The notes: a model not told the origin generated them from the sequence alone. Positions 1-9,327 are shown, numbered from the stretch's first letter. The stretch: DNA of 64,000 nt from Streptomyces apocyni (GCF_009739465.1 NZ_WHOM01000072.1:283310-347309), one strand, 5' to 3'. Program-made: numbers and translations.

Positions 1-1009
1 AGCCCAGCAGCGCCGGGATGAGGGTGAGCGCGATCAGTACGGCGATGGAGACGGTGCCCGCGGCGGCGAAGCCCATCTTGCTGAGCATCGGGATGTTGAC
101 GACCGCCAGGCCGCACAGCGCGATGACCACGGTGAGTCCGGCGAAGACCACCGCGGAACCCGCCGTGCCCACGGCCCGCCCGGCGGCTTCCTCGCGGTCG
201 TGGCCGTCGGTCAGCTCGGAGCGGTAGCGGGAGACGATGAAGAGCGCGTAGTCGATGCCGACCGCGAGGCCGATCATCGACGCCAGGATGCTGGTCGTCG
301 TCCCCAGATCCAGGACGTTGGCCAGCGCGGTGATCGACGAGACGCCGATGCCGACACCGATGACCGCGGTGAGGATCGGCATGCCCGCGGCCACCATCGA
401 ACCGAAGGTGATCAGCAGGACCACCAGGGCGACGGCGATGCCGATGATCTCGGCGGTGCCGGTCTCCGGCTCGACCTGGAGCGCGTCACCGCCGATCTCG
501 ACCACGAGCCCGGACTTCTTCGCGTCCTCGCCCACATCCTTCAGGGCCTCGCGCGCGTCCTCCTTCAGCTCCATGGCGTTGGCCTTGTAGCTGACCTGGG
601 TGTACGCGATGGCGCCGTCCTGGCTGACGCCGCTGCCCTCGCTCTTGCCCTCGACGGCGCCCTCGAACGGGTCGGAGACCGAGGCGACCTGGTCCGAGCT
701 GGACTTCAGCGACTTGAGGGTCTCGTTCACCTCGGCCCTGTGGTCGGCGGAGGTGATCTTCTCGCCCTTGGGGGCCTGGAAGACCATACGGGCGGTGGCT
801 CCGTCGGCGCTGGCGCCGGGGAACCGCTCGTCGATCAGGTCGAAGGCCTTCTGCGCCTCCGTACCCGGGATGGAGAAGGAACTGTCGGTGGGGGCTGACG
901 CGGTGGCGGCGCCGAATCCGGCAAAGGCCAGCAGCGCCACCCATATGAGGGCGACAAACCGACGTCGCCTGAAGGCGAGTCGGCCGAGTTTGTAGAGGAA
1001 CGTAGCCAC
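1..1009 (-). CDS. MMPL/RND family exporter, N-terminal part
   Basis: Partial gene whose C-terminal half lies beyond base 1. The GTG start at 1009 gives a first membrane helix at about residues 19-37, a long periplasm-type loop to about 175, then a block of five or so membrane helices. The segment IDYALFIVSRYR (about residue 250) is the conserved MMPL motif in the transmembrane core. The family exports lipids or drugs using proton motive force. The upstream TetR gene on the same strand ends 223 bases away, so the repressor and pump probably form one unit controlled by the palindromes at 1845 and 1892. Substrate unknown. Confidence 0.9.
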   Translation of the reverse strand, partial: MATFLYKLGRLAFRRRRFVALIWVALLAFAGFGAATASAPTDSSFSIPGTEAQKAFDLIDERFPGASADGATARMVFQAPKGEKITSADHRAEVNETLKSLKSSSDQVASVSDPFEGAVEGKSEGSGVSQDGAIAYTQVSYKANAMELKEDAREALKDVGEDAKKSGLVVEIGGDALQVEPETGTAEIIGIAVALVVLLITFGSMVAAGMPILTAVIGVGIGVSSITALANVLDLGTTTSILASMIGLAVGIDYALFIVSRYRSELTDGHDREEAAGRAVGTAGSAVVFAGLTVVIALCGLAVVNIPMLSKMGFAAAGTVSIAVLIALTLIPALLG

Positions 1010-1143
1010 GGTGGGCGCTCTCCCGGTCAGGTCGTAGCTGGTCAGGGCAGGAAACTGTGCTAGCCCGGGGAAACCCCCGGGCCCCCGGAGCCCGACGACG
1101 TGAGCGGTGCGTCAGTTGGAGCTGAGTGGGGCGGGTGGTGCGG

Positions 1144-1227
1144 TCGTACGAGGGTGGTGCAGGTGGTACGGGTGGTGCGGGTGGTGCCCTCGTACGAGGG
1201 TGGTGCAGGTGGTACGGGTGGTGCGGG
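1144..1227. repeat. two 38-bp direct repeats in a GGTGGT-rich tract
   Basis: A 38-bp sequence beginning TCGTACGAGGGTGG occurs at 1144-1181 and again, identical, at 1190-1227, with a 46-bp period. Each copy is built from GGTGGTRC-like subrepeats. It fills the gap (1010-1232) between the TetR gene and the MMPL gene, which holds no other feature I can see. It may be a recent slippage duplication and could affect read-through into the pump gene. Confidence 0.9.
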
Positions 1228-1232
1228 GGACG

Positions 1233-1817
1233 TCAGACGCCGAGGGCGGGGAGCACCACGGCGTCGATGTAGTCGACGAGGAAGTCCGGGTCGGCTCCTC
1301 GATCCTCGATCAGCTGACGGGCCACGAACGCGCCCACCAGCATGTGCATCACATACTTCAGCGCGGGATGGTCGGCGGCGATCTCGCCCCGGTCCACCGC
1401 CCGCCTCAGCAGCGTGTTCAGTCCGGTCATCTCCGGCTCGAACAAGAGCTCCCGCATCGCCTGGTGGAGATCGGGATTGCCATGCGCGGCCTGAGCGAGC
1501 GCCCGCATCAGCGCGGAGTTCTTCTCCATCTGGCAGCTGTCGCTGCGCGCGACCATCTCGTGAAAGTCGCCGCGCAGGCTGCCGGTGTCGATCTCCGCCA
1601 GGTTGACCGGTTTGTCCTCGCGCAGGGCTCGGACGACCAGCTCCGGCTTGCTCCCCCACTGGCGGTAGAGGGTGGCCTTGCTGGAGTGCGTGCGTGCCGT
1701 GACGGCGTCCATGGTGAGCGCCTCGTAGCCCACTTCACGCACCAGGTCGAGCACGGCCGAATAGATCTCGGCCTCACGCTCGGGCGTGATCCGGGTGCGG
1801 CGCGACATCATGACCAT
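1233..1817 (-). CDS. TetR family transcriptional regulator
   Basis: A 194-residue protein with an N-terminal TetR helix-turn-helix (LTMDAVTARTHSSKATLYRQW, about residues 33-53) and a C-terminal ligand domain of usual length. I chose the ATG at 1817 because GGAG lies 8 bases upstream; TTG at 1823 and ATG at 1808 are also in frame. Two perfect 15-bp palindromes lie 28 and 75 bases upstream of this start, so it probably represses its own transcript, which can continue into the MMPL exporter gene. The inducer cannot be told from sequence. Confidence 0.9.
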   Translation of the reverse strand: MVMMSRRTRITPEREAEIYSAVLDLVREVGYEALTMDAVTARTHSSKATLYRQWGSKPELVVRALREDKPVNLAEIDTGSLRGDFHEMVARSDSCQMEKNSALMRALAQAAHGNPDLHQAMRELLFEPEMTGLNTLLRRAVDRGEIAADHPALKYVMHMLVGAFVARQLIEDRGADPDFLVDYIDAVVLPALGV

Positions 1818-1844
1818 CGTCAAATCTCCGACCCCCCGGTGCGA

Positions 1845-1859
1845 ACGAAACGGTTTCGT
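1845..1859. promoter_or_regulatory. TetR operator 1 (perfect palindrome)
   Basis: ACGAAAC-G-GTTTCGT, a perfect 7-1-7 palindrome 28 bases upstream of the TetR start, a typical TetR operator size. An identical half-site pair occurs at 1892. Confidence 0.8.
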
Positions 1860-1891
1860 ACACCACGACGGTACCGAACCCCGGGAGCGAA

Positions 1892-1906
1892 ACGAAACAG
1901 TTTCGT
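1892..1906. promoter_or_regulatory. TetR operator 2 (perfect palindrome)
   Basis: ACGAAAC-A-GTTTCGT, the same half-sites as operator 1 with centres 47 bp apart. It lies between the TetR gene and the divergent tricorn gene (GTG at 1993), so either gene could be affected. Confidence 0.8.
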
Positions 1907-1992
1907 ACGTGTCCTAGGTCACCCCGCGATCACCCCGCCGTCACCCCGTACCCCGAGTTGCCGGGGCCCGCCCAGCGGAAAAGCATGAGTGA

Positions 1993-4900
1993 GTGAGCGA
2001 CGCTACGAATGCCGGGTATCTACGATTTCCGCACCTGCACGGCGATCTGCTGTGCTTCGCCGCCGAGGACGATCTCTGGGTCGCCCCGCTGACCCCCGCG
2101 GGCACCACACCGCAGCGGGCCTGGCGGGTGACCGCCGACCGCACCCGGGTCGGCCACCCGCGCATCTCGCCGGACGGCCAGCAGATCGCGTACACGACCT
2201 GGCGCAGCCTCGACCCGGAGATCCACATCGCTCCGGTCGGCGGCGGCCCGGCCCGGCGGCTGACCTACTGGGGCAACAACGACACCAAGGTCTGCGGCTG
2301 GACCCCGGACGGCGACATCCTCGCCGTCGCCTCGCACGGCCAGCCCTTCTCGTACTTCACCTGGGCCTACTCCGTACCCACCGACGGCTCCCCCGGCGGC
2401 AAGCTGCCCTGGGGCCCGGTGGACGACATCGCGGTGGCCGACATCGACGGCGAGCGCCGCACGCTGCTGCTCACCGGCAAGCCGCCGCACGAGCCCGCCG
2501 CCTGGAAGCGGTACCGCGGCGGCGCCATGGGACGGCTCTGGCTGCACGGCGAGCGGCTGCTCGCGGACCTCGCCGGTCATCTCGCCTGCCCGATGTTCGT
2601 CGGCGGCCGGGTCGCCTTCCTCTCCGACCACGAGGGCGTCGGCAACCTGTACTCCTGCCTGCCGGACGGCAGCGAGCTACGGCGGCACACCGACCATGAC
2701 GCGTTCTACGCCCGGCACGCCTCAAGCGACGGCGAGCGGGTCGTGTACCAGTGCGGGGGCGACCTGTGGCTGGTCGACGACCTGTCCGCGTACGGCACGC
2801 CCCGCAAGCTGGACGTGCGCCTCGGCGGCCCACGGACCGGGCGGCGCCCCTACCAGGTGCCCGCCGCCCGGCACATCGACGGCCTGTCGGTCGACGAGAC
2901 CGGCCGGGCCAGCGCGGTCGTCATCCGCGGCAGCCTGTACTGGCTCACCCACCGCGACGGCCCGGCCCGCACCATCGCGGACACCCCGGGCGTACGGGTG
3001 CGGCTGCCGGAGATGCTCGGCTCCGGCGGGCAGGTCGCGTACGTCACCGACGCCGAGGGTGAGGACACCATCGAGATCGCCTATCTGCCGCGGGCCAGCG
3101 GCGCCCGGGCGCCGCGCCGACTGGCCTCCGGCGAGCTCGGTCGCGTACTGGAGCTGGTGTCCGACCCCGAGGGCGAGCGGATCGCGATCGCGTCGGACGA
3201 CGGCCGGGTGCTGCTGATCGACGCGGCCGAGGAGTCCAGCGGCGAGGTGACCGAGCTGATCCAGTCCATCAACGGGCCGGTCACCGACCTGGCGTTCTCC
3301 CCCGACGGCGGCTGGCTGACCTGGTCGCACCCCGGCATCGGCCGCTCGCTGCGCCAGATCAAGATGGCCCGGATCTCCGGCCCCACGGCGGGCACCGTCG
3401 TGGACGTCACCAGCGGCCGCTTCGAGGACGAGAACCCGGTCTTCACCAGCGACGGCCGCTATCTCGCCTTCCTCTCCTGGCGCGGCTTCGACCCGGTGTA
3501 CGACGTGCACACCGGCGACCTGTCCTTCCCGCTCGGCTGCCGCCCCTATCTCGTACCGCTGTCATCGGCCACGCCCTCGCCCTTCGCCCTGCTGCCGGAC
3601 GGGCGCCCGGCCGCGGGCGGGCTCGACCCCGACGAAGGCGGTGAGGAGACCGGCGACAGCGGCACCGTCATCGTGGAGACCGAGGGCCTGGAGAACCGTG
3701 TGACGCCGTTCCCGGTCGCGGCGTCCAAGTACTCCGCGCTGCACCCCGTCAGCGGCGGCGGCCTGGTCTGGCTGCGCTGGCCGATCTCGGGCGCGCTGGG
3801 CGAGACCTTCGCCAATCCGGACGACACCTCGGGCCGCCCCACCCTCGAGTACTTCAACATCGTCAAGGCCACGAAGACCGAACTGGTCGAGGACCTGGAC
3901 TGGTTCGGGGTCAGCGGCGACGCGACCCGGCTGGTCGTCGTCGACGAGGGCGAGCTGCGCGCCGTGCCGTCCACCGAGTCCGGTGACAGCGACTCCACCG
4001 TCTGGATCGACCTGCGCCGCATCCTGCACGAGGTCGACCCGGCCGCCGAGTGGCGCCAGTCGTTCGAGGAGGCGGGCCGCCTGATCCGCGCCTACTTCTG
4101 GGAGCCGCAGATGTGCGGCATCGACTGGCCGGGCGTACTCGACCAGTACCGGCCGCTGGTCGAACGGGTGGCGTCCCCCGACGAGTTCGCCGATCTGCTG
4201 CGCGAGATGCTGGGCGAGCTGGGCACCTCGCACGCCTACGTCGCGGCCGCGCGCCGCAACGAGGGGCCGCCGCACTACCAGCGGCCGATGGGTCTGCTCG
4301 GCGCCAACCTGGTCTGCCGGGACGGGGCATGGACCGTGCGCCGCATCCTGCCCGGCGAATCCTCCGACTCCAAGGCACGCTCACCGCTGGCCGGTGCGGG
4401 TATCCGCCCCGGGGCGGTGCTCACCCATGTCGACGGGCGGCCGGTCGACCCGGTGACCGGGCCCTTCCCGCTGCTCGCGGGGTCGGGAGGCGCCACCGTG
4501 GAACTGACCTTCACCCCGGCCGAGGGAACAGGCGTGGGGGCAGGCGTGGGGGCAGGCGTGGGAACAGGCGTGGGGGCAGGCTCCTCGCGGCGGGTGGCGG
4601 TGGTGCCGCTGATCGACGAGCGGCCGTTGCGCTACCAGGACTGGGTGGCCAAACGCCGCGAGGTGGTACGGGAGTTGAGCGGCGGCAAGTGCGGGTATCT
4701 GCACATCCCCGACATGGGGGGCTCCGGCTGGGCGCAGTTCAACCGCGATGTGCGCCTCGAAGTCTCCCGGCCCGCCCTGATCGTGGACGTACGGGGCAAC
4801 GCGGGCGGGCACATCAGCGAGCTGGTCATCGAAAAGCTCACCCGCACCATCCTGGGCTGGGACCTCACCCGCAACGCCCAGCCCGTGTCGTACGCCTCCA

Positions 4901-5328
4901 ACGCACCGCGCGGCCCCATCGTCGCCCTCGCCGACGAAGCGACCTCGTCCGACGGCGACATGATCACCGCGGCGTTCAAACTGCTGGGGATCGGGCCCGT
5001 GGTGGGGCAGCGCACCTGGGGCGGGGTGGTGGGGATGACCGGGCGGCACCGACTCGGGGACGGCACGGTCATCACCGTGCCGATGAACGCGGCGTGGTTC
5101 GACGCCTACGGCTGGTCGATCGAAAACCGGGGCGTGGAGCCGGACTTGGAGGTGCTGCGCACCCCGCTCGACTGGGCCGAAGGGCGGCACGCACAGCTCG
5201 ACGACGCGGTACGGGTGGCGCTGGACCGGCTGGAACAGCACCCCGCGGCGGACCCGCCGGACTACTCCGCGGTCCCGGACCGGCGGCGCCCGAAGCTGCC
5301 GCCGCGCGAGCTGCCTCCGGGGGCCTGA
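1993..5328 (+). CDS. Tricorn protease homologue (S41 family peptidase)
   Basis: An 1111-residue cytoplasmic protease of the size and architecture of the tricorn core: N-terminal beta-propeller repeats (about 1-650; motifs like SPDGQQIAYT and SPDGGWLTWS), a C1 domain, a PDZ domain (about 780-880) and the S41 catalytic domain. The expected catalytic residues are present: Ser746-His747 (GTSHAYV), Ser986-Asp987 (SSDGD) and Glu1044 (ENRGVEPD). Tricorn acts downstream of the proteasome, trimming peptides. A Gly/Val/Ala insertion of 12-bp repeats (4525-4579) sits in a PDZ loop at about residues 845-863. The start is GTG 1993; an ATG at 1985 is followed by a stop after three codons. Confidence 0.93.
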   Translation: MSDATNAGYLRFPHLHGDLLCFAAEDDLWVAPLTPAGTTPQRAWRVTADRTRVGHPRISPDGQQIAYTTWRSLDPEIHIAPVGGGPARRLTYWGNNDTKVCGWTPDGDILAVASHGQPFSYFTWAYSVPTDGSPGGKLPWGPVDDIAVADIDGERRTLLLTGKPPHEPAAWKRYRGGAMGRLWLHGERLLADLAGHLACPMFVGGRVAFLSDHEGVGNLYSCLPDGSELRRHTDHDAFYARHASSDGERVVYQCGGDLWLVDDLSAYGTPRKLDVRLGGPRTGRRPYQVPAARHIDGLSVDETGRASAVVIRGSLYWLTHRDGPARTIADTPGVRVRLPEMLGSGGQVAYVTDAEGEDTIEIAYLPRASGARAPRRLASGELGRVLELVSDPEGERIAIASDDGRVLLIDAAEESSGEVTELIQSINGPVTDLAFSPDGGWLTWSHPGIGRSLRQIKMARISGPTAGTVVDVTSGRFEDENPVFTSDGRYLAFLSWRGFDPVYDVHTGDLSFPLGCRPYLVPLSSATPSPFALLPDGRPAAGGLDPDEGGEETGDSGTVIVETEGLENRVTPFPVAASKYSALHPVSGGGLVWLRWPISGALGETFANPDDTSGRPTLEYFNIVKATKTELVEDLDWFGVSGDATRLVVVDEGELRAVPSTESGDSDSTVWIDLRRILHEVDPAAEWRQSFEEAGRLIRAYFWEPQMCGIDWPGVLDQYRPLVERVASPDEFADLLREMLGELGTSHAYVAAARRNEGPPHYQRPMGLLGANLVCRDGAWTVRRILPGESSDSKARSPLAGAGIRPGAVLTHVDGRPVDPVTGPFPLLAGSGGATVELTFTPAEGTGVGAGVGAGVGTGVGAGSSRRVAVVPLIDERPLRYQDWVAKRREVVRELSGGKCGYLHIPDMGGSGWAQFNRDVRLEVSRPALIVDVRGNAGGHISELVIEKLTRTILGWDLTRNAQPVSYASNAPRGPIVALADEATSSDGDMITAAFKLLGIGPVVGQRTWGGVVGMTGRHRLGDGTVITVPMNAAWFDAYGWSIENRGVEPDLEVLRTPLDWAEGRHAQLDDAVRVALDRLEQHPAADPPDYSAVPDRRRPKLPPRELPPGA

Positions 5329-5431
5329 GCGCGCGATGGTTACGCAGCGCGATCGATCGAAATGCGTGGAATGTACGGCCATGCCACGCTGAGCGGGCCA
5401 CATCCCTCACCCACACAGGAGTGAAACTTTC

Positions 5432-5857
5432 ATGGGCATGGCAGACCAGTTCAAGGACAAGGCCGAACAGCTTGCCGAGCAGGCCAAGCAGAAGATGAAC
5501 GAAGGCAAGCAGGAGGCCACGCAGCGCGGCTCCCAGCAGGAGCAGGCGCGGGGCAAGGCGCAGGAAGCGCAGCAGCGGGCACAACAGCAGGCGCAGCGCG
5601 GCTCGCAGCAGGCCCAGGAGCGCGGCACGCAGCAGCCGCAGCCCGGGTCCCCGCAGGCGCGGCAGGCCCAGGAGCGCGCCATGAAGCAGCCGAAGCCCGG
5701 CGCGCAGCAGAGCGGCTCGGACATGGCCACGGACGAGGCGCGGCAGCGGGCGCAGCGCTCCGGACAGGAAGCGCGCGAGCGCGGCACGCAGACGGGCCGG
5801 CAGGCCAAGCAGCGGGCCCAAGAGGCGGGCCAGGACGCCCAGGACGACTGGAGCTGA
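5432..5857 (+). CDS. Hydrophilic Gln/Ala/Arg-rich stress-type protein
   Basis: A 141-residue, highly charged protein without hydrophobic segments. The N-terminal 30 residues (ADQFKDKAEQLAEQAKQK) resemble CsbD/LEA-like amphipathic helices, and the rest is QQAQERG-type degenerate repeats. Such proteins are often desiccation or stress proteins, but the function here is inferred only from composition. GGAG lies about 10 bases before ATG 5432; ATG 5438 is an alternative. A strong hairpin follows at 5877. Confidence 0.75.
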   Translation: MGMADQFKDKAEQLAEQAKQKMNEGKQEATQRGSQQEQARGKAQEAQQRAQQQAQRGSQQAQERGTQQPQPGSPQARQAQERAMKQPKPGAQQSGSDMATDEARQRAQRSGQEARERGTQTGRQAKQRAQEAGQDAQDDWS

Positions 5858-5876
5858 CCTCCCCCATCGCGGCACA

Positions 5877-5907
5877 GGGCGCCCCCGGCACTAGCCCGGG
5901 GGCGCCC
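5877..5907. terminator. bidirectional hairpin terminator
   Basis: A perfect 12-bp stem GGGCGCCCCCGG / CCGGGGGCGCCC with a 7-base loop between the convergent hydrophilic-protein gene and the SDR gene. There is no T tract, which is normal in Streptomyces. Confidence 0.8.
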
Positions 5908-5942
5908 CTCGCCGTCCGCGTGCCGCCGCACCCAAAGGGCGG

Positions 5943-6821
5943 CTAACGTTCCGCGCGCGCCCCGTCGTCCGCGGCTCCGCCCGCGCCGACCAGCCCCGTA
6001 CGGACCGACGCCAGCCGGGGCGCGAAGCGCCGCATCTCGCGCTGGCCCACCGTGGCGATGGCCCCGGGCAGATACCCCCGTACGGACTGCATCCCGCGCA
6101 GCCACCACTGCGCGTACACATGCGCGGACCGCCGCTCGATCCCGGCCACGATCCGGTCCACCGCGGGCCCCAGCGGATAGGTACGGTTCGACGGCCACGG
6201 CAGCCGCTGTCTGAGCTCCCGCATCACCTCGTCCTGGTCGGCGCCGCGCACCATGTCCGTGTCGGTCCAGGAGAGATACCCGACGCCGACCCGTACGCCC
6301 TTGTAGCCGACCTCCGCCCGCAGGCTGTGCGCGAAGGCCTCGACCCCCGACTTGGACGCGCAGTACGCGGTCATCATCGGGGCCGGGGTCATCGCCGCGA
6401 GCGAGGCGATCTGGAGCAGGTAACCGCGGCTCTCCTCCAGTACGGGCAGAAACGCCCGCGCCGTCACCGCTGAGCCGATCAGGTTGACCTCGATGACGCG
6501 CCGCCACGCGTCGGGGTCGGAGCCGGTGAACGGACCGCCGCTGGCGACACCCGCGTTGGCGACGACGATGTCCACCTTGCCGAAGCGCTCCTTGACCTCC
6601 CGCGCGACCCGCGCCATCGCCAGATGGTCGGTGACGTCCGCGTACCAGTGGTCGCTCTCGCTGTGCAGCCGCTCGGAGACCTGCTTCAGCACGTCCGGCT
6701 CCAGGCCTACCAGCGCCACCTTCGCCCCGCGCGCCGACAGCTTGCGGGCCAGCTGCTCGCCGACGCCGCGCGCGGCGCCGGTGACGACGGCGACCTGCCC
6801 TTCCAGGCTGACCCTGCTCAT
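5943..6821 (-). CDS. Short-chain dehydrogenase/reductase
   Basis: A 292-residue NAD(P)-dependent oxidoreductase. The Rossmann motif is VTGAARGVG (about 12-20), the NAG motif is VANAGVAS, and the catalytic Ser-Tyr-Lys set is visible in IASLAAM...AYCASKSG. The C-terminal extension of about 50 residues is common in SDRs paired with Baeyer-Villiger enzymes. The start ATG 6821 overlaps the stop of the upstream hydrolase (ATGA), so translation is coupled. It is the last gene of a three-gene operon; a likely role is oxidation of an alcohol released by the hydrolase, which is inferred from context. Confidence 0.92.
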   Translation of the reverse strand: MSRVSLEGQVAVVTGAARGVGEQLARKLSARGAKVALVGLEPDVLKQVSERLHSESDHWYADVTDHLAMARVAREVKERFGKVDIVVANAGVASGGPFTGSDPDAWRRVIEVNLIGSAVTARAFLPVLEESRGYLLQIASLAAMTPAPMMTAYCASKSGVEAFAHSLRAEVGYKGVRVGVGYLSWTDTDMVRGADQDEVMRELRQRLPWPSNRTYPLGPAVDRIVAGIERRSAHVYAQWWLRGMQSVRGYLPGAIATVGQREMRRFAPRLASVRTGLVGAGGAADDGARAER

Positions 6822-7777
6822 GCGCCCTCCTTGACCTGCTCGACCTGCTCGACCTGCTTGACCTGTACGTACGTTGCCGCCAGTTGACGTATCCGCCCGG
6901 TGACGAAGTCCGGGGCCTCGATCGGCGTCATATGTCCGACGCCCGCCAGCTCGACGCTCCCCACACAGTGCGGCAACGCGGCGGCGATCGCACGCGCGTG
7001 CACCAAGGGCGTCATACGGTCGTCCGCGCCCGCCACGACAGCCACCGGTACGTCCAACTCCCGTACGCCCTCGTCGAGATCGAGCGCGCCCAGCACCTCC
7101 GACCAGCCGTGCCGCACCGCGCGCGGGCACGCGTGCACGATGCGCGCGCAGGCCTCGACCTTGTCCGGCGCCGAGCCCGCACCCATCGTGGCGTAGCGCA
7201 ACAGCCGCCTGGCGACCGGCGTCACGGGACCGAGCGGTGCCCGCGACCCGAGCAGCGCCCGGGTCAGCCGGGTCCGTAGCCACCCGGCGCGCAGCGGCAC
7301 CACCCGCGACTCGGCGATCAGCCGCGAGCTCCCCGTACTGCACAGCAGTACGGCCGCCGTGTGCTCGGCGAACCGGGGGCGCGCGGACATGGCCGCCGCC
7401 ATCAGCGTCATCCCGCCCATCGAGTGCCCCGCGAGCACCGCCCGCTCGCCGGGTTCCAGGGCCGTGGCGAGCACCGCCTCCAGGTCGTCGGCGAGCGCCC
7501 GGACGCTGTAGCCGGAGGGCCCGGCGGGCGCCGGGCTGCGGCCATGGCCGCGCTGGTCGTACGTGATGACCCGGTGGTCCGCCGCCAACTCCCGTACCTG
7601 GGCGGCCCAGAACGCGGTGGAGCAGGTCCACCCGTGCACGAGCAGCACGGCGGGCGCGTCATCCGGACCGTGCACCTGTACGTACAGCCGCGCGCCGTCG
7701 GCGGACACGGCCGTCAGCTCGCGCGCGGGGAGCGGCGGCTCGTACGGCCCGGAGGTCACATGCGTCAGTCGGCTCAC
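6818..7777 (-). CDS. Alpha/beta hydrolase
   Basis: A 319-residue alpha/beta hydrolase with HGW oxyanion segment, nucleophile elbow GHSMGG, acid AGADDRM and histidine GVGHMTP. GTG 7777 overlaps the monooxygenase stop (GTGA), and its own stop overlaps the SDR start (ATGA). The C-terminus VKQVEQVEQVKEGA is encoded by a 9-bp tandem repeat (about 6826-6866), an expansion not expected in the family. Placed between a Baeyer-Villiger-type enzyme and an SDR, it probably hydrolyses the ester or lactone product. Confidence 0.92.
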   Translation of the reverse strand: MSRLTHVTSGPYEPPLPARELTAVSADGARLYVQVHGPDDAPAVLLVHGWTCSTAFWAAQVRELAADHRVITYDQRGHGRSPAPAGPSGYSVRALADDLEAVLATALEPGERAVLAGHSMGGMTLMAAAMSARPRFAEHTAAVLLCSTGSSRLIAESRVVPLRAGWLRTRLTRALLGSRAPLGPVTPVARRLLRYATMGAGSAPDKVEACARIVHACPRAVRHGWSEVLGALDLDEGVRELDVPVAVVAGADDRMTPLVHARAIAAALPHCVGSVELAGVGHMTPIEAPDFVTGRIRQLAATYVQVKQVEQVEQVKEGA

Positions 7778-9327
7778 GCGCCCGCCTCCACCTTCTTGCT
7801 CTTGCCGCGCGGTTTGCGCGTGGCGGGCCCGGCATCGCGCTTCGGGGGCCGCTGGACCTCGTACTCGGCGAGGTCGACACGACGGGTGGCGTTGCGGAAC
7901 TCGGTCGTCGTGCCGGGCCAGAGCGTCGTGTTGACGCCGTTCTCGTCGAGGTACCAGCTGTTGCAGCCGCCAGAGCTCCACACCGTGCGCTCCATCCGGT
8001 CCTGCACACGGCGGTTCCAGGCGGCCACGGCCGACGGGCGGGCGGCGAGCGCGGCCCGGCCGCCCAGCAGGTCCAATTGGCGCATGTAGTCAGCCAGATA
8101 GTTCAGCTGGGACTCGATCATCAGAATCATCGAGGAGTTCCCGAGTCCGGTGTTCGGGCCGATGATCGTCATCCAGTTGGGGAAGCCCGGCGCCGTCGCC
8201 CCGCGCAGCGACTTCATACCGCCCTTCCAGGTCTCGGCGAGGGTCTGCCCGTCGGCGCCGACGACGCGCTCCGCGATCGGCATGTCGGTGACGCGGAACC
8301 CCGTACCGAAGATGATCGCGTCGACCTCGGCCGTGCTGCCGTCCGTGGCGACGACGGTGTTGCCCCGCACCTCGCGCAGCCCGCTGGCGACGACGTCCAC
8401 GTTGGGCTGGGTGAGCGCCGGATAGTAGGAGTTGGACAGCAGGATGCGCTTGCATCCGATGCGGTAGTCCGGGGTCAACTTCGCCCGCAGGGCCGGGTCC
8501 TTGACGGCCCGGCGCATATGGCGCTTGGCAACCGTCTCCACCAGCCCCAGCTCGTTGGGGCGTTTGGTGAACGCCTGGACCTGGAGCTCCCGGATCCCCC
8601 AGAGGATGCCGCGCCGGGCGGCGGCGGTGACCGGCAGTCGGCCGTGCAGCCAGCGCTCGGGGCCGGTGATCGCGCGGTCGACGCGGGGCAGCACCCAGGG
8701 CGGGGTGCGCTGGAACAGGGTCAGCTGGGCGACCTCGCGCTGGATCTCCGGGACGATCTGGATCGCGGACGCGCCGGTGCCGACCATGGCGACGCGCTTG
8801 CCGCGCAGGTCGTAGTCGTGGTCCCAGCGCGCCGAGTGGAACACCTTCCCCGTAAAGCCGTCGATCCCGTCAATGTCGGGGACCTTCGGATCGGACAGCG
8901 GCCCGGTGGCCGACACGACGACATCGGCGGTCAGCGTCGCTCCTGCCGCGGTGTCCACCTCCCACCGCAACTCGTCCGCGTCCCAACGCATCCGCGTCAC
9001 CTCGGAGTTGAACCGGATGTGCGGCCGCAGCCCGAAGGTGTCGGCGACCTGCTCCAGGTAGGCCCAGATGTGCTCCTGCCCGGAGAACGTACGCGGCCAG
9101 TCCGGGTTGGGGGCGAAGGAGAACGAGTACAGATGGGAGGGGACGTCACAGGCGCAGCCCGGGTAGCTGTTGTCCCGCCAGGTGCCACCCACCGCACCGG
9201 ACCGCTCCAGTACGACGAAGTCGGTGATCCCCTCACGCCGCAGCCGGACCGCGGCCCCCAGCCCCCCGAACCCGGACCCGATCACCGCCACCCGCACATG
9301 CTCGCGCTGACGCCCGTTCTCACTCAT
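7774..9327 (-). CDS. Flavin-containing (Baeyer-Villiger type) monooxygenase
   Basis: A 517-residue FAD/NADPH monooxygenase. The FAD motif is GSGFGGLG (about 14-21), the Baeyer-Villiger-like fingerprint FHSARWDHD is near the middle, followed by the NADPH motif GTGASA. It inserts oxygen into ketones in this family; substrate unknown. The ATG at 9327 has GGGAGG 7 bases upstream, which decides this start. The C-terminal tail is Lys/Arg-rich (KPRGKSKK). First gene of a coupled operon with a hydrolase and an SDR. A divergent MerR regulator starts 155 bases away. Confidence 0.92.
   Translation of the reverse strand: MSENGRQREHVRVAVIGSGFGGLGAAVRLRREGITDFVVLERSGAVGGTWRDNSYPGCACDVPSHLYSFSFAPNPDWPRTFSGQEHIWAYLEQVADTFGLRPHIRFNSEVTRMRWDADELRWEVDTAAGATLTADVVVSATGPLSDPKVPDIDGIDGFTGKVFHSARWDHDYDLRGKRVAMVGTGASAIQIVPEIQREVAQLTLFQRTPPWVLPRVDRAITGPERWLHGRLPVTAAARRGILWGIRELQVQAFTKRPNELGLVETVAKRHMRRAVKDPALRAKLTPDYRIGCKRILLSNSYYPALTQPNVDVVASGLREVRGNTVVATDGSTAEVDAIIFGTGFRVTDMPIAERVVGADGQTLAETWKGGMKSLRGATAPGFPNWMTIIGPNTGLGNSSMILMIESQLNYLADYMRQLDLLGGRAALAARPSAVAAWNRRVQDRMERTVWSSGGCNSWYLDENGVNTTLWPGTTTEFRNATRRVDLAEYEVQRPPKRDAGPATRKPRGKSKKVEAGA

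Noticed and set aside
5943..7631. An apparent 562-residue hydrolase-SDR fusion
   Set aside because: The upstream part is an out-of-frame shadow of the hydrolase; the SDR starts at 6821, where ATGA overlaps the true hydrolase stop.
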